Positions 37,914 to 47,879 of a stretch of 64,000 bases of DNA are shown here, in pieces (positions within the stretch are counted from its first letter, which is position 1; each line of letters starts with the position of its first letter). The DNA comes from Marivita hallyeonensis (GTDB lineage Bacteria; Pseudomonadota; Alphaproteobacteria; Rhodobacterales; Rhodobacteraceae). The notes beneath the pieces are model-generated. The model had not been told where the DNA came from. It ran no database searches and saw only the letters and a list, made by a program, of their open reading frames with translations. The stretch spans positions 21,216 to 85,215 of the forward strand of contig NZ_FQXC01000008.1 of assembly GCF_900129875.1 (NCBI RefSeq). Reading direction: 5' to 3'. Both the position numbers and the translations under genes were made by a program.

Positions 37914-39353
37914 CTATTCCGCCGCCCAGCCGGAGACCGCTTTGACCTCAAGGAAATCCTCGATTCCCCAAACACCGCCTTCGCGCCCGTTGCCCGACTG
38001 TTTCATCCCGCCGAAGGGCGAACCCGCCGCGCGGCTTTCGCCGTTCATCTCGACCATGCCGGACCGAAGCTGCCGTGCAAGCCGGTTGCGCCGCGCGCCG
38101 TCCGAGCTTTGGACGTAGTTCGTCAGCCCGTAGGGCGTGTCATTGGCGATCTGAACCGCCTCTTCTTCGGTGTCGAATTTGAGAATCGACAGGACGGGGC
38201 CAAAGATTTCCTCGCGCGCGATAGTCATGTCGTTGGTCACATCGGCAAAAACCGTCGGGCGCACGTAGAAGCCCTTGTTCAGCCCATCCGGACGCCCCGG
38301 CCCGCCAGCCACCAGCCGCGCGCCTTCTTCGATGCCCTTCTGGATCAAATCCTGGATCTTCTGCCACTGCGTCGCGTTCACCACGGGGCCCATATGCCGC
38401 CCTTCGGCAGACGCCGGGCCGACTGTGACCTTGCCTGCCGCCTCAGCCGCTTCCTCGACGGCCTGATCGTAGCGTGAGGCCTCCACGATCATGCGGGTGG
38501 GCGCGTTGCAGGACTGGCCGGTGTTGTTCATCACGTGCAGCGTGCCGCGCTTGACCGCTTTTTCGTCCGCATCGGCAAACACAAGATTTGCCCCCTTGCC
38601 GCCCAGTTCGAGATGCACGCGCTTGAGCGTATCGGCGGCGGATTTGGAAATCAGCTTGCCCGCCCGGGTGGACCCCGTGAAGGACACCATGTCGACGTCC
38701 GGATGCGCCGAAAGCTGGCTTCCCACGCCCGCACCATCGCCGTTGACAAGGTTGAAGACGCCCGGCGGGAAGCCCGCCTCGTGCATCATCTCGGCAAAAA
38801 TCACCGCGTTGAGCGGGCTTTCCTCGGATGGTTTCAGAACCATCGTACAGCCTGCAATGGCCGCCGCGCAGACCTTGAGCGTGACCTGGTTCATCGGCCA
38901 GTTCCACGGCGTGATCAGCGCGCAGACACCGACCGCCTCGTAGAGGATGCGATCGGTCGGGGCGTGATCGCCAAGCGGGCGCTCGAAGTCGAATTTCTTG
39001 GCTTCGTCGATGAAGTTCTGGATGTGCCACGTGCCCGCGCCGACCTGCTGGCTGCGCGACATGTCGATGGGCGCACCCATCTCGAGGCTCATCGCCTGCG
39101 CCATTTCCTCGCTGCGCGATTTGTAGACGTCCAGCAGCTTTTCGACGAGCGCGATGCGGTCGGAGGACGGCGTTGCCATCCACGCCGGAAAGGCGGCCTT
39201 GGCGGCAGCGACGGCGGCGTCCGTGTCGGCCTGGCCGCCCAAAGAGATCACCGCGCAGGGGTCTTCGGTCGAAGGATCGATCACGTGGTGATCGCGTCCC
39301 TCAACCGGGTCCACCCACGTACCGTTGATATAGAATTGGCGCTTCTCGATCAT
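37914..39353 (-). CDS. NAD(P)-dependent aldehyde dehydrogenase
   Basis: 479 residues of the ALDH superfamily. Catalytic Cys in NNTGQSCNAPTR, general base Glu in LELGGKGANLV, cofactor motif FTGSTRAGK and TPWNWPMNQV all present. Resembles the AldH group whose members act on varied aldehydes; substrate not predictable. Single gene, divergent from the peroxiredoxin gene (130 bp between starts). Confidence 0.93.
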   Translation of the reverse strand: MIEKRQFYINGTWVDPVEGRDHHVIDPSTEDPCAVISLGGQADTDAAVAAAKAAFPAWMATPSSDRIALVEKLLDVYKSRSEEMAQAMSLEMGAPIDMSRSQQVGAGTWHIQNFIDEAKKFDFERPLGDHAPTDRILYEAVGVCALITPWNWPMNQVTLKVCAAAIAGCTMVLKPSEESPLNAVIFAEMMHEAGFPPGVFNLVNGDGAGVGSQLSAHPDVDMVSFTGSTRAGKLISKSAADTLKRVHLELGGKGANLVFADADEKAVKRGTLHVMNNTGQSCNAPTRMIVEASRYDQAVEEAAEAAGKVTVGPASAEGRHMGPVVNATQWQKIQDLIQKGIEEGARLVAGGPGRPDGLNKGFYVRPTVFADVTNDMTIAREEIFGPVLSILKFDTEEEAVQIANDTPYGLTNYVQSSDGARRNRLARQLRSGMVEMNGESRAAGSPFGGMKQSGNGREGGVWGIEDFLEVKAVSGWAAE

Positions 39354-39483
39354 CTGACTGCCTCCCCTCAGACTGGTCCGGCGGACACTCTGTCACCGCA
39401 AATCACGCCCCGCAAGGGGGTGTATCCTTCGCGGGGCATCCTTATGTTGACAGCAATGCAATTCACACGAAGGGGGCACACCT

Positions 39484-40137
39484 ATGGGCCTGCGCATCAA
39501 CGATGAAATTCCGAACCTCACAGTGACCACCGATCAGGGAACGCTGTCCCTGCACGACTGGATCGGCGACAGCTGGGCCATCCTGTTCTCGCACCCGAAG
39601 GACTTCACTCCCGTTTGCACGACCGAATTCGGCGCCGTCGCGCAGCTCGCCGATGAGTGGGAAAAGCGGGGAACCAAGGTCATGGGCATTTCCGTCGACG
39701 GTGTCGAAGACCACAAGAAATGGAAAGGCGACATCGAAACCTATGGCGGCGCGAAGGCGGGCTTCCCGATCATCGCCGACGATGACCTCGAAGTTGCAAA
39801 GGCGTTCGACATGCTGCCTGCGGAATACGTGCTTCCGGACGGACGGACACCGGCAGACAGCGCGACTGTGCGCGTCGTGTTCATCATCGGGCCGGACAAG
39901 AAGCTGAAACTCAGCATGACCTACCCGATGACCGTGGGCCGCAATTTCGGCGAAGTACTGCGTGCGCTGGATGCGTTGCAGACGTCGGCCAAGGAAAACG
40001 TGGCGACCCCGGCAAACTGGACCGTCGGAGAAGACGTGATCGTGCCAGTCGCGGTGAGCGATGAAGACGCGATTGCGAAATACGGGTCCATTGAAACCGT
40101 GCTGCCTTACTTGCGTAAGGCAAAGCTGCCGTCCTGA
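39484..40137 (+). CDS. 1-Cys peroxiredoxin (Prx6 type)
   Basis: 217 residues. Peroxidatic Cys about 45 in HPKDFTPVCTTE; no resolving Cys in the usual C-terminal position, and the long C-terminal domain (DALQTSAKENVATPANW) is that of the Prx6 group. Reduces peroxides with an external thiol such as glutathione. An AhpD-like gene lies nearby on the other strand. Confidence 0.93.
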   Translation: MGLRINDEIPNLTVTTDQGTLSLHDWIGDSWAILFSHPKDFTPVCTTEFGAVAQLADEWEKRGTKVMGISVDGVEDHKKWKGDIETYGGAKAGFPIIADDDLEVAKAFDMLPAEYVLPDGRTPADSATVRVVFIIGPDKKLKLSMTYPMTVGRNFGEVLRALDALQTSAKENVATPANWTVGEDVIVPVAVSDEDAIAKYGSIETVLPYLRKAKLPS

Positions 40138-40145
40138 CGGCAGGC

Positions 40146-40165
40146 TGTTTCCGTCCTCGGAAACA
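40146..40165. terminator. Hairpin between convergent genes
   Basis: TGTTTCCG (40146-40153), loop TCCT, CGGAAACA (40158-40165): a perfect 8-bp stem between the ends of the peroxiredoxin and OmpA-family genes. No T run, so termination is an inference from position. Confidence 0.45.
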
Positions 40166-40186
40166 CGCCGATGCGGCGCTGCATCG

Positions 40187-41134
40187 TCACTCGGTCGAGA
40201 TCAGGACCGCTTCAACCCGCCGATTGGCCTCGCGCCCATCGGCGGTGAGATTACTGGCAACCGGGGACAGAAACCCGACCCCGTCAAAGGCCACTTGCGA
40301 ACGTGGCACGCCTTTATCGATCACGTACGCACGGGCTGCCTCGGCGCGGCGTCGGGACAAGGCGACATTTGCCTCAAGCGATCCGGTCGCATCGGTGTGG
40401 CCGACAAAGGTGATGTCTCGGTTCGGGTTTTCGAGCAGGTAGGCCGCAATCCGATCAAGCGAGTCGACCGCGCCAGCGCCGAGCGATGCAGACCCGCTCT
40501 CGAACTCTACATCCGTCAGAACCACGTGCCCACGGGCCTCCAATTGCCCAATGATGTCGCCCGGCGCCGATGCCCCGACTGAGCGCGCGTTTGTGTTCAC
40601 CGCGACTTCGTCTCGTCCGGCGGGACCGACCTGAATGAGTTGAACAAACACCGTATCGCTGTCGCGGCTGACCAAAAGGCTTAGCGCGCGGGTGGCGTCC
40701 GGGCCCTTGGCGGACAGAAACCGGAAATCCGAAAGGTCCACGTACATCCCCGGGGCGCGGAGCACGTCGATCCCGAACCGGAAGTCGAACCCGCCGCAGC
40801 TGCGCGCGGTGCATTCGAAAATGATCTCGTACCCTCCGTCCGTCAGTTGATCGCGTAGCGGGCCGATCACCTGCCCTGTGGTGATACCGGCCCCGGCAAG
40901 ACGCCAGGCCTTGCGGACCACCTGACCTTCGAGACGCGCCACCGGGACACCGGTCTCTGCGCTCCACCCGCTGATCGGCAGGTCGTAGCTGTCGACCGGG
41001 GACACGCGATTGATGGTTTCCCGCGCGCCGATGGGCAAGGACAGCTCAATCGCCAAGACAGGGCCTGCACCCACGAGAGACATGGCGCAGAACAGCAGAG
41101 CGATTACGTCAGCGCGCCTGCGCGTGATACTCAT
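40187..41134 (-). CDS. OmpA-family outer-membrane/periplasmic protein
   Basis: 315 residues. Signal peptide MSITRRRADVIALLF...VLAIE, an N-terminal domain of unknown type (about 30-190), then an OmpA domain (about 205-315): FESGSASLGAG, FVGHTDATGSL, LSRRRAEAAR and EANRRVEAVL. Peptidoglycan-binding envelope protein. Its start lies 26 bp inside the 3' end of the AhpD-like gene, so it is probably coupled to it. Confidence 0.88.
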   Translation of the reverse strand: MSITRRRADVIALLFCAMSLVGAGPVLAIELSLPIGARETINRVSPVDSYDLPISGWSAETGVPVARLEGQVVRKAWRLAGAGITTGQVIGPLRDQLTDGGYEIIFECTARSCGGFDFRFGIDVLRAPGMYVDLSDFRFLSAKGPDATRALSLLVSRDSDTVFVQLIQVGPAGRDEVAVNTNARSVGASAPGDIIGQLEARGHVVLTDVEFESGSASLGAGAVDSLDRIAAYLLENPNRDITFVGHTDATGSLEANVALSRRRAEAARAYVIDKGVPRSQVAFDGVGFLSPVASNLTADGREANRRVEAVLISTE

Positions 41135-41681
41135 CGTTCGGCCGCATGTCGGTGGCGCTGGCCACGCGATTGGTCATGTTGAAAAAACCCGCGACATTGG
41201 CAATGTCCCAGATGTCCCGGTCGGAAAATCCTGCATCGCGCAACGCTTCGCGGTCGTATTCCGCGATCTCCGCACTGCTTTTGGTGATCTTTTCGGTAAA
41301 CGCCAACATCGCACGGTGACGATGTTCGAGGTCGGCCACACGCCAGTTCATCACGAGCATCTCGCCCAGCTTGGGATCGCCCGACAGCTCGCGCACAGCC
41401 GCACCGTGCGCGGTGAGACAGTAGAAGCACTTGTTGATCGAGCTGACGACCACCGCGATCATCTCGCGTTCGAGCTTGGACAGACCGCTATCCGCAAGCA
41501 TCAGGTCATTGTACATCGCCGTGAACGCGTTCAGCTTGTCGATGTCGAAGGCATACGCCTTCAGGACATTCGGGATCATGCCGAGTTTGTCCTGACAGAT
41601 ATCGAAATACTTCTGCGTCTCTGGCGGAAGAGGATCGACCATCGGCAGGCTCAGCGCAGTCGGCAAGGTGTCTTTGGTCAT
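41109..41681 (-). CDS. AhpD-like / carboxymuconolactone decarboxylase-family protein
   Basis: 190 residues of the peroxidase-related group. Active CxxC with downstream His in NKCFYCLTAHGAAVREL. Predicted thiol peroxidase or disulfide reductase activity. Starts with an ATGA overlap on the stop of the GNAT gene (41678-41681), so GNAT, AhpD-like and OmpA form a tightly packed operon. Confidence 0.87.
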   Translation of the reverse strand: MTKDTLPTALSLPMVDPLPPETQKYFDICQDKLGMIPNVLKAYAFDIDKLNAFTAMYNDLMLADSGLSKLEREMIAVVVSSINKCFYCLTAHGAAVRELSGDPKLGEMLVMNWRVADLEHRHRAMLAFTEKITKSSAEIAEYDREALRDAGFSDRDIWDIANVAGFFNMTNRVASATDMRPNDEYHAQAR

Positions 41682-42427
41682 GCGGCGTCGCTTGTCCCTG
41701 GGAGAATTCGGTAGTGGTACTGTCCCACAACCTGCATCCCGAGGGAAGCGTAGAGGCCGTTGGCAGCGTCATTGGCCTGCGTGCAAAGAACGCTGAACCA
41801 ATCCGCCCCGTTCGCCTTGGCCCAGAACGCAGCCTGCCGCATCATCGATTGGCCCAGCCCCTTGCGCCGGTACGGCTTTGCGATCTCAACCGCATGGACC
41901 ATCGCGACGCGGTCGTGAATGGCGCAAAACGCCGTGCCGGCGGGTTTGTCGGCCACGCGCCCGAGTATCCCCGTTTTTGGGCCCGTCACCCGATCCATCA
42001 CCGCGATGCGCGCCTCGCCGATCCCGCCCTCGGCCCAGATGTCGCGCATGATGGCAAGAGGTTCCCAGATCGCAAAGGCGGTGACCCGCGGAACCGGCAC
42101 ATCGGTCAGCGCATCGACCGGACACAGCCACAGGTTGACGGGATCGATCACGTCGTATCCGCGCGCGGCCAGCGCTGCGTCGAGAGCTTCTTCCCCGTCG
42201 CGCAGCATGAACAACGCATCTTGACCCATAAGTCGCATGGCGGTCTCAGCTGCAATGAGATCGTCTTCGCGCCAGTCGCCGACTGCCGTTGCGGCGCTCA
42301 CGCGTTTTCCGCCGCCCGCGCCCTCTCGCAAGGTCCAAGGCCCCGCGCGTGTTGCCGTCGCAGGCGGCCATGTCGCTTCCGTCACGGCATAAAGAAGATG
42401 CACGTCAGGGATGTTTGCGTGTGTCAT
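41678..42427 (-). CDS. GNAT-family N-acetyltransferase
   Basis: 249 residues. C-terminal GNAT fold: AMVHAVEIAKPYRRKGLGQSMM carries the acetyl-CoA loop (R/Q-x-x-G-x-G/A) and NGLYASLGMQVVGQYHYR the last motif. The N-terminal half is a poorly conserved second GNAT-like unit. Substrate unknown. First gene of the packed GNAT-AhpD-OmpA group. Confidence 0.85.
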   Translation of the reverse strand: MTHANIPDVHLLYAVTEATWPPATATRAGPWTLREGAGGGKRVSAATAVGDWREDDLIAAETAMRLMGQDALFMLRDGEEALDAALAARGYDVIDPVNLWLCPVDALTDVPVPRVTAFAIWEPLAIMRDIWAEGGIGEARIAVMDRVTGPKTGILGRVADKPAGTAFCAIHDRVAMVHAVEIAKPYRRKGLGQSMMRQAAFWAKANGADWFSVLCTQANDAANGLYASLGMQVVGQYHYRILPGTSDAA

Positions 42428-42505
42428 CTACACTTTATGGCGTCACTGGTCAGGGCAGTCCAGCAAGACGACATCTGTTTGATCCGACGCCGGAAGCTCT
42501 CAGAG

Positions 42506-42670
42506 TTACTTCTTCACAGCTTCAAGTGTCCCGACTGTCACCTTTGGGGCATCGGTGTACTTTTTCATCGTCAAATCGATCGACGCCGTTTTCCCCGATC
42601 CACCGTTCGCGACGGCCGAGGATGCGCCGACCACGCCTAACGCAGCCAGAATGATCAATGTACGAAACAT
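42506..42670 (-). CDS. Small exported protein
   Basis: 54 residues from ATG 42670 (site GGAGAAAAC upstream). A signal peptide (MFRTLIILAALGVVGASSAVAN) leaves a mature peptide of about 33 residues with many Lys and Thr. No family recognised. Stands alone between the GNAT and CinA-like genes. The good ribosome site and signal peptide support it as real. Confidence 0.6.
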   Translation of the reverse strand: MFRTLIILAALGVVGASSAVANGGSGKTASIDLTMKKYTDAPKVTVGTLEAVKK

Positions 42671-42725
42671 GAGTTTTCTCCAATAAACTGGCTGGAGCAT
42701 ACCGCCGAACACCCGTTTCAACAAA

Positions 42726-43463
42726 TCATTCCGGGTCGGGCAAAGTGAGCATTGTGTCGGACAGGCGTTTCATGACCTCGTCAATCTGTGCCCCATCGGT
42801 ACCGCGCACAACCACGTTCGATCCATACGCCCCATTCTGCTGAAACGGGTAAGAGCCGATGGACAGGTCCGGGAACGCATTGGCAATCTCGCCAAGCACA
42901 CCGGCGATGTCACCTTCGCCGCGATCTATGCGCAGTGTCTGGGAGAGCATTGGGGCCCCTCCGGTGAGTGTCGGGATCACGCTCGCGACCATGGCCTGAA
43001 AGACCGAGGGCACACCTGCCATCACATGCACGTTGCCGATGGTAAAGCCGGGCGCGATGGACACGGGGTTTTCGATAAGTGTGGCACCGTCGGGAATACG
43101 CGCCATGCGCTTGCGGGCGTCGTTGAACTCCTTTCCGGTGCTTTCATAATACGCCTGTAGCAGGTCGCGCGCGTCGTCGCGGATATCGATCTTCACGCCG
43201 AAAGCCGCAGCGACGCAATCGGCGGTGATGTCGTCATGTGTGGGTCCGATCCCACCGGATGTGATGACCGTGTCATAGGTCGCGCGCAATGCATTCAGCG
43301 CCGCAACGATGGCGTCGCGGTCATCGCTCACAACCCGAACTTCGCGCAGGTCGATTCCCACCTTCGTCAGTTCTTGCGCCAGGAAATGCATGTTTGCGTC
43401 CCGGGTCCGTCCGGATAGGATTTCGTCCCCGATCACCAGCATCGCCGCCGTTGGATTAGCCAT
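42726..43463 (-). CDS. CinA-like competence/damage-inducible protein A, MoCF domain only
   Basis: 245 residues with the molybdopterin-binding-like domain: LVIGDEILSGRTRDAN, SGGIGPTHDDIT and NPVSIAPGF. The C-terminal nicotinamide-deamidase domain of full-length CinA is absent, as in many alphaproteobacteria where it is a separate gene. Predicted pyrophosphatase on ADP-ribose-type substrates. Divergent from sfsA by 47 bp. Confidence 0.88.
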   Translation of the reverse strand: MANPTAAMLVIGDEILSGRTRDANMHFLAQELTKVGIDLREVRVVSDDRDAIVAALNALRATYDTVITSGGIGPTHDDITADCVAAAFGVKIDIRDDARDLLQAYYESTGKEFNDARKRMARIPDGATLIENPVSIAPGFTIGNVHVMAGVPSVFQAMVASVIPTLTGGAPMLSQTLRIDRGEGDIAGVLGEIANAFPDLSIGSYPFQQNGAYGSNVVVRGTDGAQIDEVMKRLSDTMLTLPDPE

Positions 43464-43510
43464 GTTCCACCTGTCTTGAACCCCGGTCGGCTCAGGTATA
43501 GGCGGGGCTC

Positions 43511-44218
43511 ATGCGCTTTCAAACCCCTCTTGTTCCGGCCGTTCTGATCCGTCGCTACAAGCGATTTCTGGCCGACGCCACGCTGACGGACGGACGCGAG
43601 GTCACAGCACATTGTGCCAATCCCGGGTCCATGATGGGTCTTGCAGAGCCGGGCACACGGATCTGGTTGGAGCCGAACGACGATCCCAAAAAGAAGCTGA
43701 AATTCGGGTGGCGGCTTGTGGAGCATGAGGACGGTCATTTTACGGGTGTGGATACGTCGCTGCCCAATCGCATGCTGCGTGCGGCTCTCGAACGCGGCGA
43801 CGTCGCGGGATTGCAGGGATATGCGCAGGTTCGCGCGGAAGTGCCCTATGGGCAGAAAAGCCGGATCGACTTTCTGCTAATCGGAAACGGTCATGCGGAC
43901 ACCTATGTAGAAGTCAAATCGGTCACGCTTTCGCGGGATCGCGGTCGGGCCGAGTTTCCAGACAGCGTCACGGCGCGAGGCACAAAGCACCTGATGGAAT
44001 TGTCAGAGATGTCAAAGGCCGGACATCGCGCGGTGATGCTGTATCTGGTGCAACGCACCGATTGCTCGTCGGTGACCGTCGCCGCCGATATTGACCCGGC
44101 TTATGCGACCGCGTGGCGCGCAGCGACAGATGCGGGTGTCGAAACACTGGCATTTGGATGTGCGATCTCGCCGGACGGCGTGTCACTTGCCGCGGCTCTG
44201 CCCGTAATCGCGACATAA
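43511..44218 (+). CDS. sfsA: SfsA family protein
   Basis: 235 residues matching SfsA throughout: FLADATLTDGREVTAHCANPGSM near the N-terminus, the nuclease-like core IDFLLIG...VEVKSVTL with acidic and Lys residues, and the FPDSVTARGTKHLMEL segment. SfsA was described as sugar-fermentation stimulation protein; the fold suggests a PD-(D/E)XK-like nuclease. Upstream of map in the same direction. Confidence 0.92.
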   Translation: MRFQTPLVPAVLIRRYKRFLADATLTDGREVTAHCANPGSMMGLAEPGTRIWLEPNDDPKKKLKFGWRLVEHEDGHFTGVDTSLPNRMLRAALERGDVAGLQGYAQVRAEVPYGQKSRIDFLLIGNGHADTYVEVKSVTLSRDRGRAEFPDSVTARGTKHLMELSEMSKAGHRAVMLYLVQRTDCSSVTVAADIDPAYATAWRAATDAGVETLAFGCAISPDGVSLAAALPVIAT

Positions 44219-44287
44219 CGGCTCCTCTCTTTCAAAACGGACCGTTCGGCGCTAACTATCGGTAGGAAAAGACTTTGGGGCACTCTC

Positions 44288-45103
44288 GTGAATAATGACC
44301 ACGGCGGCCGCCTGACTCGGGAAGGCATCCGCATTCATGATCGTTCTGACTTCGCCAGCATGCACAAGGCCGGCGAGCTTGCTGCGCGCATATTGGATGA
44401 GGTCGCGGACCTTGTCTTTGTCGGCCAGACCACCGGAGCGCTTGACGAATTCATCCAGAAGCGCGTGGAAGAGGAAGGCGCCACGTCGGCGACCATCGGC
44501 TACAAAGGGTACCAGCACGCCAGTTGCATCAGCGTCAACCACGTGGTGTGCCACGGCATTCCCGGCGACAAGAAGCTGAAGGACGGAGATATTCTGAACA
44601 TCGACGTCACAGTGATAGTCGATGGATGGTATGGCGACACCAGTCGCATGTACGTGGCGGGGAAACTCAGCCGCAAGGCCGAGCGGCTAATTCAGGTAAC
44701 GCACGACGCCCTTTACAAAGGGATAGACGCGGCCAAGCCGGGCAACACCTTTGGCGATATCGGCCATGCGATCCAGTCTTTCGTTGAGGCCAATCGCATG
44801 TCGGTCGTCCGCGATTTCTGTGGACACGGCCTTGGTCGGGTCTTCCACGCGCCACCCAACGTGCTGCACTACGGTCGCGCCGGCACCGGCCCGCGCCTTG
44901 AGGAAGGCATGTTTTTCACCATCGAACCTATGGTGAATCTCGGACGTCCCGAGACAAAGGTGCTCGCCGACGACTGGACGGCTGTGACGCGGGACAAATC
45001 CCTGTCGGCCCAATTCGAGCACTCCATCGGGATCACCTCGGACGGCTGCGAGATATTCACCCCCTCCCCGACCGGTCGGTTCCATCCGACGTATAGAAGC
45101 TGA
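44288..45103 (+). CDS. map: Methionine aminopeptidase type I
   Basis: 271 residues from GTG 44288. Removes N-terminal Met from new proteins. Metal ligands are visible: Asp in LNIDVTVIVDGWYGDTSRM (two Asp), His in GHGLGRVFHAPP, Glu in FFTIEPMVN and Glu in QFEHSIGIT. Length is normal with a short N-terminal extension. 69 bp after sfsA. Confidence 0.94.
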   Translation: MNNDHGGRLTREGIRIHDRSDFASMHKAGELAARILDEVADLVFVGQTTGALDEFIQKRVEEEGATSATIGYKGYQHASCISVNHVVCHGIPGDKKLKDGDILNIDVTVIVDGWYGDTSRMYVAGKLSRKAERLIQVTHDALYKGIDAAKPGNTFGDIGHAIQSFVEANRMSVVRDFCGHGLGRVFHAPPNVLHYGRAGTGPRLEEGMFFTIEPMVNLGRPETKVLADDWTAVTRDKSLSAQFEHSIGITSDGCEIFTPSPTGRFHPTYRS

Positions 45104-45117
45104 TTGCAGCCGGGCCG

Positions 45118-45801
45118 ATGGTTGGGTCCGAGGTTCGCGTTCTGTCGATCGGATGCAGCTGCATCAACCGCTTTCAATTCGACTTCTTTGCGGATCGCCA
45201 TCCGGAATTATCAGGATCGTTTCCGCGTGGTCTCTTTGATTGGAACATTGCGTCGCTTGAGGCGACGTTCAGAGTGCTGGAACTGGCCGCGGAGTCAAAA
45301 CTCCTATCGGTGTTGCAAGACCCAGGTCAGTTTCACGTCGCTTGGGAAACACTGATCTTCAATGGTGCGCTGCCGGGCTTTTCGTTTTTTCATGAATCCG
45401 ACCCAAAGGGATTGCTGCTTAGCCCTGAACGATCTGCAGCATTCTTGGGCAAGCTCGCGCATCTCGCCCAACCGTTCATAACTTCACAACCCAATGCGCG
45501 CACGCACCTTGTTTGGTCCAATCTTCAACCGAACCTGCCGGACACGGTTGAAAACGTCATTCCATGGAAGGATTTTGTCCTCACGGAAGCGCGCTACATT
45601 CGTGTGAAAGATTTGGGGCGCAAACTTTTCGGTTCGGCCACGACTTTTTCTTTTCTTTCCACCCCGACAGACATGTCATCCGAATTGGGCGGACAAAACG
45701 ATGTCATCGTCGTCCCTTTGCCGCGTAACGATTCCTACGAAGGCGACCCGCTTCTTTATGAAAGCATACTGACTAATGTCTTCGACATTCAGCGCACATA
45801 G
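45118..45801 (+). CDS. DUF1796-family putative papain-like cysteine peptidase
   Basis: 227 residues. N-terminal [15 protein letters not shown] and [12 protein letters not shown] match the DUF1796 pattern (a SLG-x-x-C motif followed by PFDW). The predicted catalytic Cys would be one of the two in GCSC. Members often lie in polysaccharide or capsule loci; here it sits alone after map, with 14 bp between. AT content is slightly above that of the neighbours. Family call is by pattern only. Confidence 0.6.
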   Translation: MVGSEVRVLSIGCSCINRFQFDFFADRHPELSGSFPRGLFDWNIASLEATFRVLELAAESKLLSVLQDPGQFHVAWETLIFNGALPGFSFFHESDPKGLLLSPERSAAFLGKLAHLAQPFITSQPNARTHLVWSNLQPNLPDTVENVIPWKDFVLTEARYIRVKDLGRKLFGSATTFSFLSTPTDMSSELGGQNDVIVVPLPRNDSYEGDPLLYESILTNVFDIQRT

Positions 45802-45877
45802 CGGTACCACTGGGATCGTTTGTCGCTTTCCCTTGGCCCGATGCGCCGCTAAACCGTGTGCCACAGCGGAGGCACCG

Positions 45878-46963
45878 ATGACAAAGATCACACCCCAACC
45901 CGGCATTATGGACATTGCGCTTTACGTTGGCGGCAAATCCCATGTCGATGGTGTGTCGAATGTCGTCAAACTGAGCTCGAACGAAAATCCGTTCGGCCCC
46001 AGTCCAGCGGCGCAAGAGGCGGTGCGTCGCTCGGTTCTGGACCTGCACCGGTATCCATCGACCGATCACATCGCGCTGCGTGAAGCCATTGCAGACGTCT
46101 ACACCTTGCACGCAGACCAGATCATCTGCGGTGTGGGTTCAGACGAGATCATTACGTTTCTCTGTCAGGCGTATGCGGGGCCGGGCGACGAGGTCATTCA
46201 CACCGAGCACGGTTTCGCCCTGTACAAGATTTGCGCGCTGGCCGCCGGGGCAACTCCGGTCGAGGTGCCGGAACACGAGCGTGTGACCGACGTCGACGCC
46301 ATCCTCGCCGCTTGCACAAGCAAAACAAAGCTTGTCTTCATCGCGAACCCGAACAACCCGACCGGAACGATGATCGGTCTCGCCGAAGTCGAACGTCTGG
46401 CCGAGAATTTGCCACCGCAGGCGCTTCTTGTCTTGGACGGGGCTTATGCCGAATTCGTCGAGGGCTACGATGGCGGTGCAAAGCTTGTTCACGCACGCGA
46501 CAATGTCGTGATGACGCGCACGTTTTCGAAGATCTACGGTCTGGGCGGCCTGCGGATTGGCTGGGGGTATGCCCCAAAGCCGATCATCGATGTGCTCAAC
46601 CGTATCCGAGGACCGTTCAACCTGTCGGGAAGTGCACTCGCCGCGGCCGAGGCCGCTGTTCGCGACACGGCCTATGTCGAGAAATGCCGGATCGAAAACA
46701 CGCGCCTGCGCGCCTGGCTGGCCGAGGCTTTGGCCGAACATGGTGTCCCTTCGGATACCTCGATGGCCAACTTCGTTCTCGCCCGGTTTGTCGATGAGGC
46801 CGAGGCCGAGGCATGCAACGCGTACCTGCAGTCTCAGGGGCTGATCGTTCGGCAAGTCGGGTCCTATAACCTGCCCCACGCGCTGCGTATCACGGTCGGC
46901 GATGAGGCAAGCTGCCGTCGCGTGGCGCACGCAGTTGGTCAGTTCAAAGCAGGCGCACGATGA
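45878..46963 (+). CDS. hisC: Histidinol-phosphate aminotransferase
   Basis: 361 residues from ATG 45878 (GCGGAGGC upstream). PLP enzyme of fold type [20 protein letters not shown], and the Schiff-base Lys in [16 protein letters not shown]. Transaminates histidinol phosphate and, in this context, probably also prephenate or aromatic keto acids: it overlaps the arogenate/prephenate dehydrogenase gene by 4 bp (ATGA), a common pairing in alphaproteobacteria. Confidence 0.92.
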   Translation: MTKITPQPGIMDIALYVGGKSHVDGVSNVVKLSSNENPFGPSPAAQEAVRRSVLDLHRYPSTDHIALREAIADVYTLHADQIICGVGSDEIITFLCQAYAGPGDEVIHTEHGFALYKICALAAGATPVEVPEHERVTDVDAILAACTSKTKLVFIANPNNPTGTMIGLAEVERLAENLPPQALLVLDGAYAEFVEGYDGGAKLVHARDNVVMTRTFSKIYGLGGLRIGWGYAPKPIIDVLNRIRGPFNLSGSALAAAEAAVRDTAYVEKCRIENTRLRAWLAEALAEHGVPSDTSMANFVLARFVDEAEAEACNAYLQSQGLIVRQVGSYNLPHALRITVGDEASCRRVAHAVGQFKAGAR

Positions 46964-47871
46964 CCCGGATCTACGATCGCGTTGCCCTGATTGGTCTTGG
47001 CCTGATCGCATCCTCGATGTTCTGGGCGATGAAGCGAAACGACGTGGCAGGGCATGTCACAGGGTTTGCCCGCAGCGCCGAAACCCGCGACACGGCACGC
47101 CGGATCGGTCTGTGTGATACGGTATGCGACAGTCTGGCGGACGCGGTGAATGATGCGGACCTGATCGTCCTTGCCGTGCCCGTTGGCGTGATGGGACAGG
47201 TCGCTGCCGAGATTGCGCCGCATCTCAAACCGGGGGCCACGGTGACGGATGTCGGCTCTGTCAAGCGCCAGGTGATCACGGATGTGTCGCCACACATACC
47301 GGATGGCGTGCATTTCGTCCCCGGTCATCCGCTTGCCGGGACCGAACATTCCGGCCCTGAATCCGGCTTTGCCAGCCTGTTCGACAATCGGTGGTGCCTG
47401 ATTGTCCCTACCGAGGACAGCACGCCAGACGCGGTCGACCGGCTCATGCGGTATTGGCAGGCCTTGGGCTCAAACGTCGATACGATGGAGCCGGATCATC
47501 ATGACCTCGTGCTGTCCGTTACCTCCCACTGCCCGCATCTGATCGCCTACACGATGGTCGGCGTCGCGGATGACCTGCGGCGTGTGACCGACAGCGAGGT
47601 CATCAAATACTCGGCCGCCGGTTTCCGGGACTTCACCCGGATCGCGGCGTCGGATCCGACGATGTGGCGGGATGTGTTCCTGACGAACAAGGACGCGACG
47701 CTTGAAATCCTCGGGCGGTTCACGGAAGAGCTATTTGCGCTTCAGCGGGCCATTCGGCAGGGTGACGGCGATTTCCTGCACGACTATTTCACGCGGACGC
47801 GTGCCATCCGTCGGGGTATCATCGAGGCGGGTCAGGATACGGACGCCCCGAATTTCGGCCGGACGAGGTAA
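46960..47871 (+). CDS. tyrC: Prephenate/arogenate dehydrogenase
   Basis: 303 residues. N-terminal Rossmann motif [10 protein letters not shown], then the family motifs [20 protein letters not shown] and [12 protein letters not shown] with the active-site His. Oxidative decarboxylation leading to tyrosine. Monofunctional, without chorismate-mutase or ACT domains. Coupled to hisC. Confidence 0.92.
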   Translation: MTRIYDRVALIGLGLIASSMFWAMKRNDVAGHVTGFARSAETRDTARRIGLCDTVCDSLADAVNDADLIVLAVPVGVMGQVAAEIAPHLKPGATVTDVGSVKRQVITDVSPHIPDGVHFVPGHPLAGTEHSGPESGFASLFDNRWCLIVPTEDSTPDAVDRLMRYWQALGSNVDTMEPDHHDLVLSVTSHCPHLIAYTMVGVADDLRRVTDSEVIKYSAAGFRDFTRIAASDPTMWRDVFLTNKDATLEILGRFTEELFALQRAIRQGDGDFLHDYFTRTRAIRRGIIEAGQDTDAPNFGRTR

Positions 47872-47879
47872 AGACCGAT

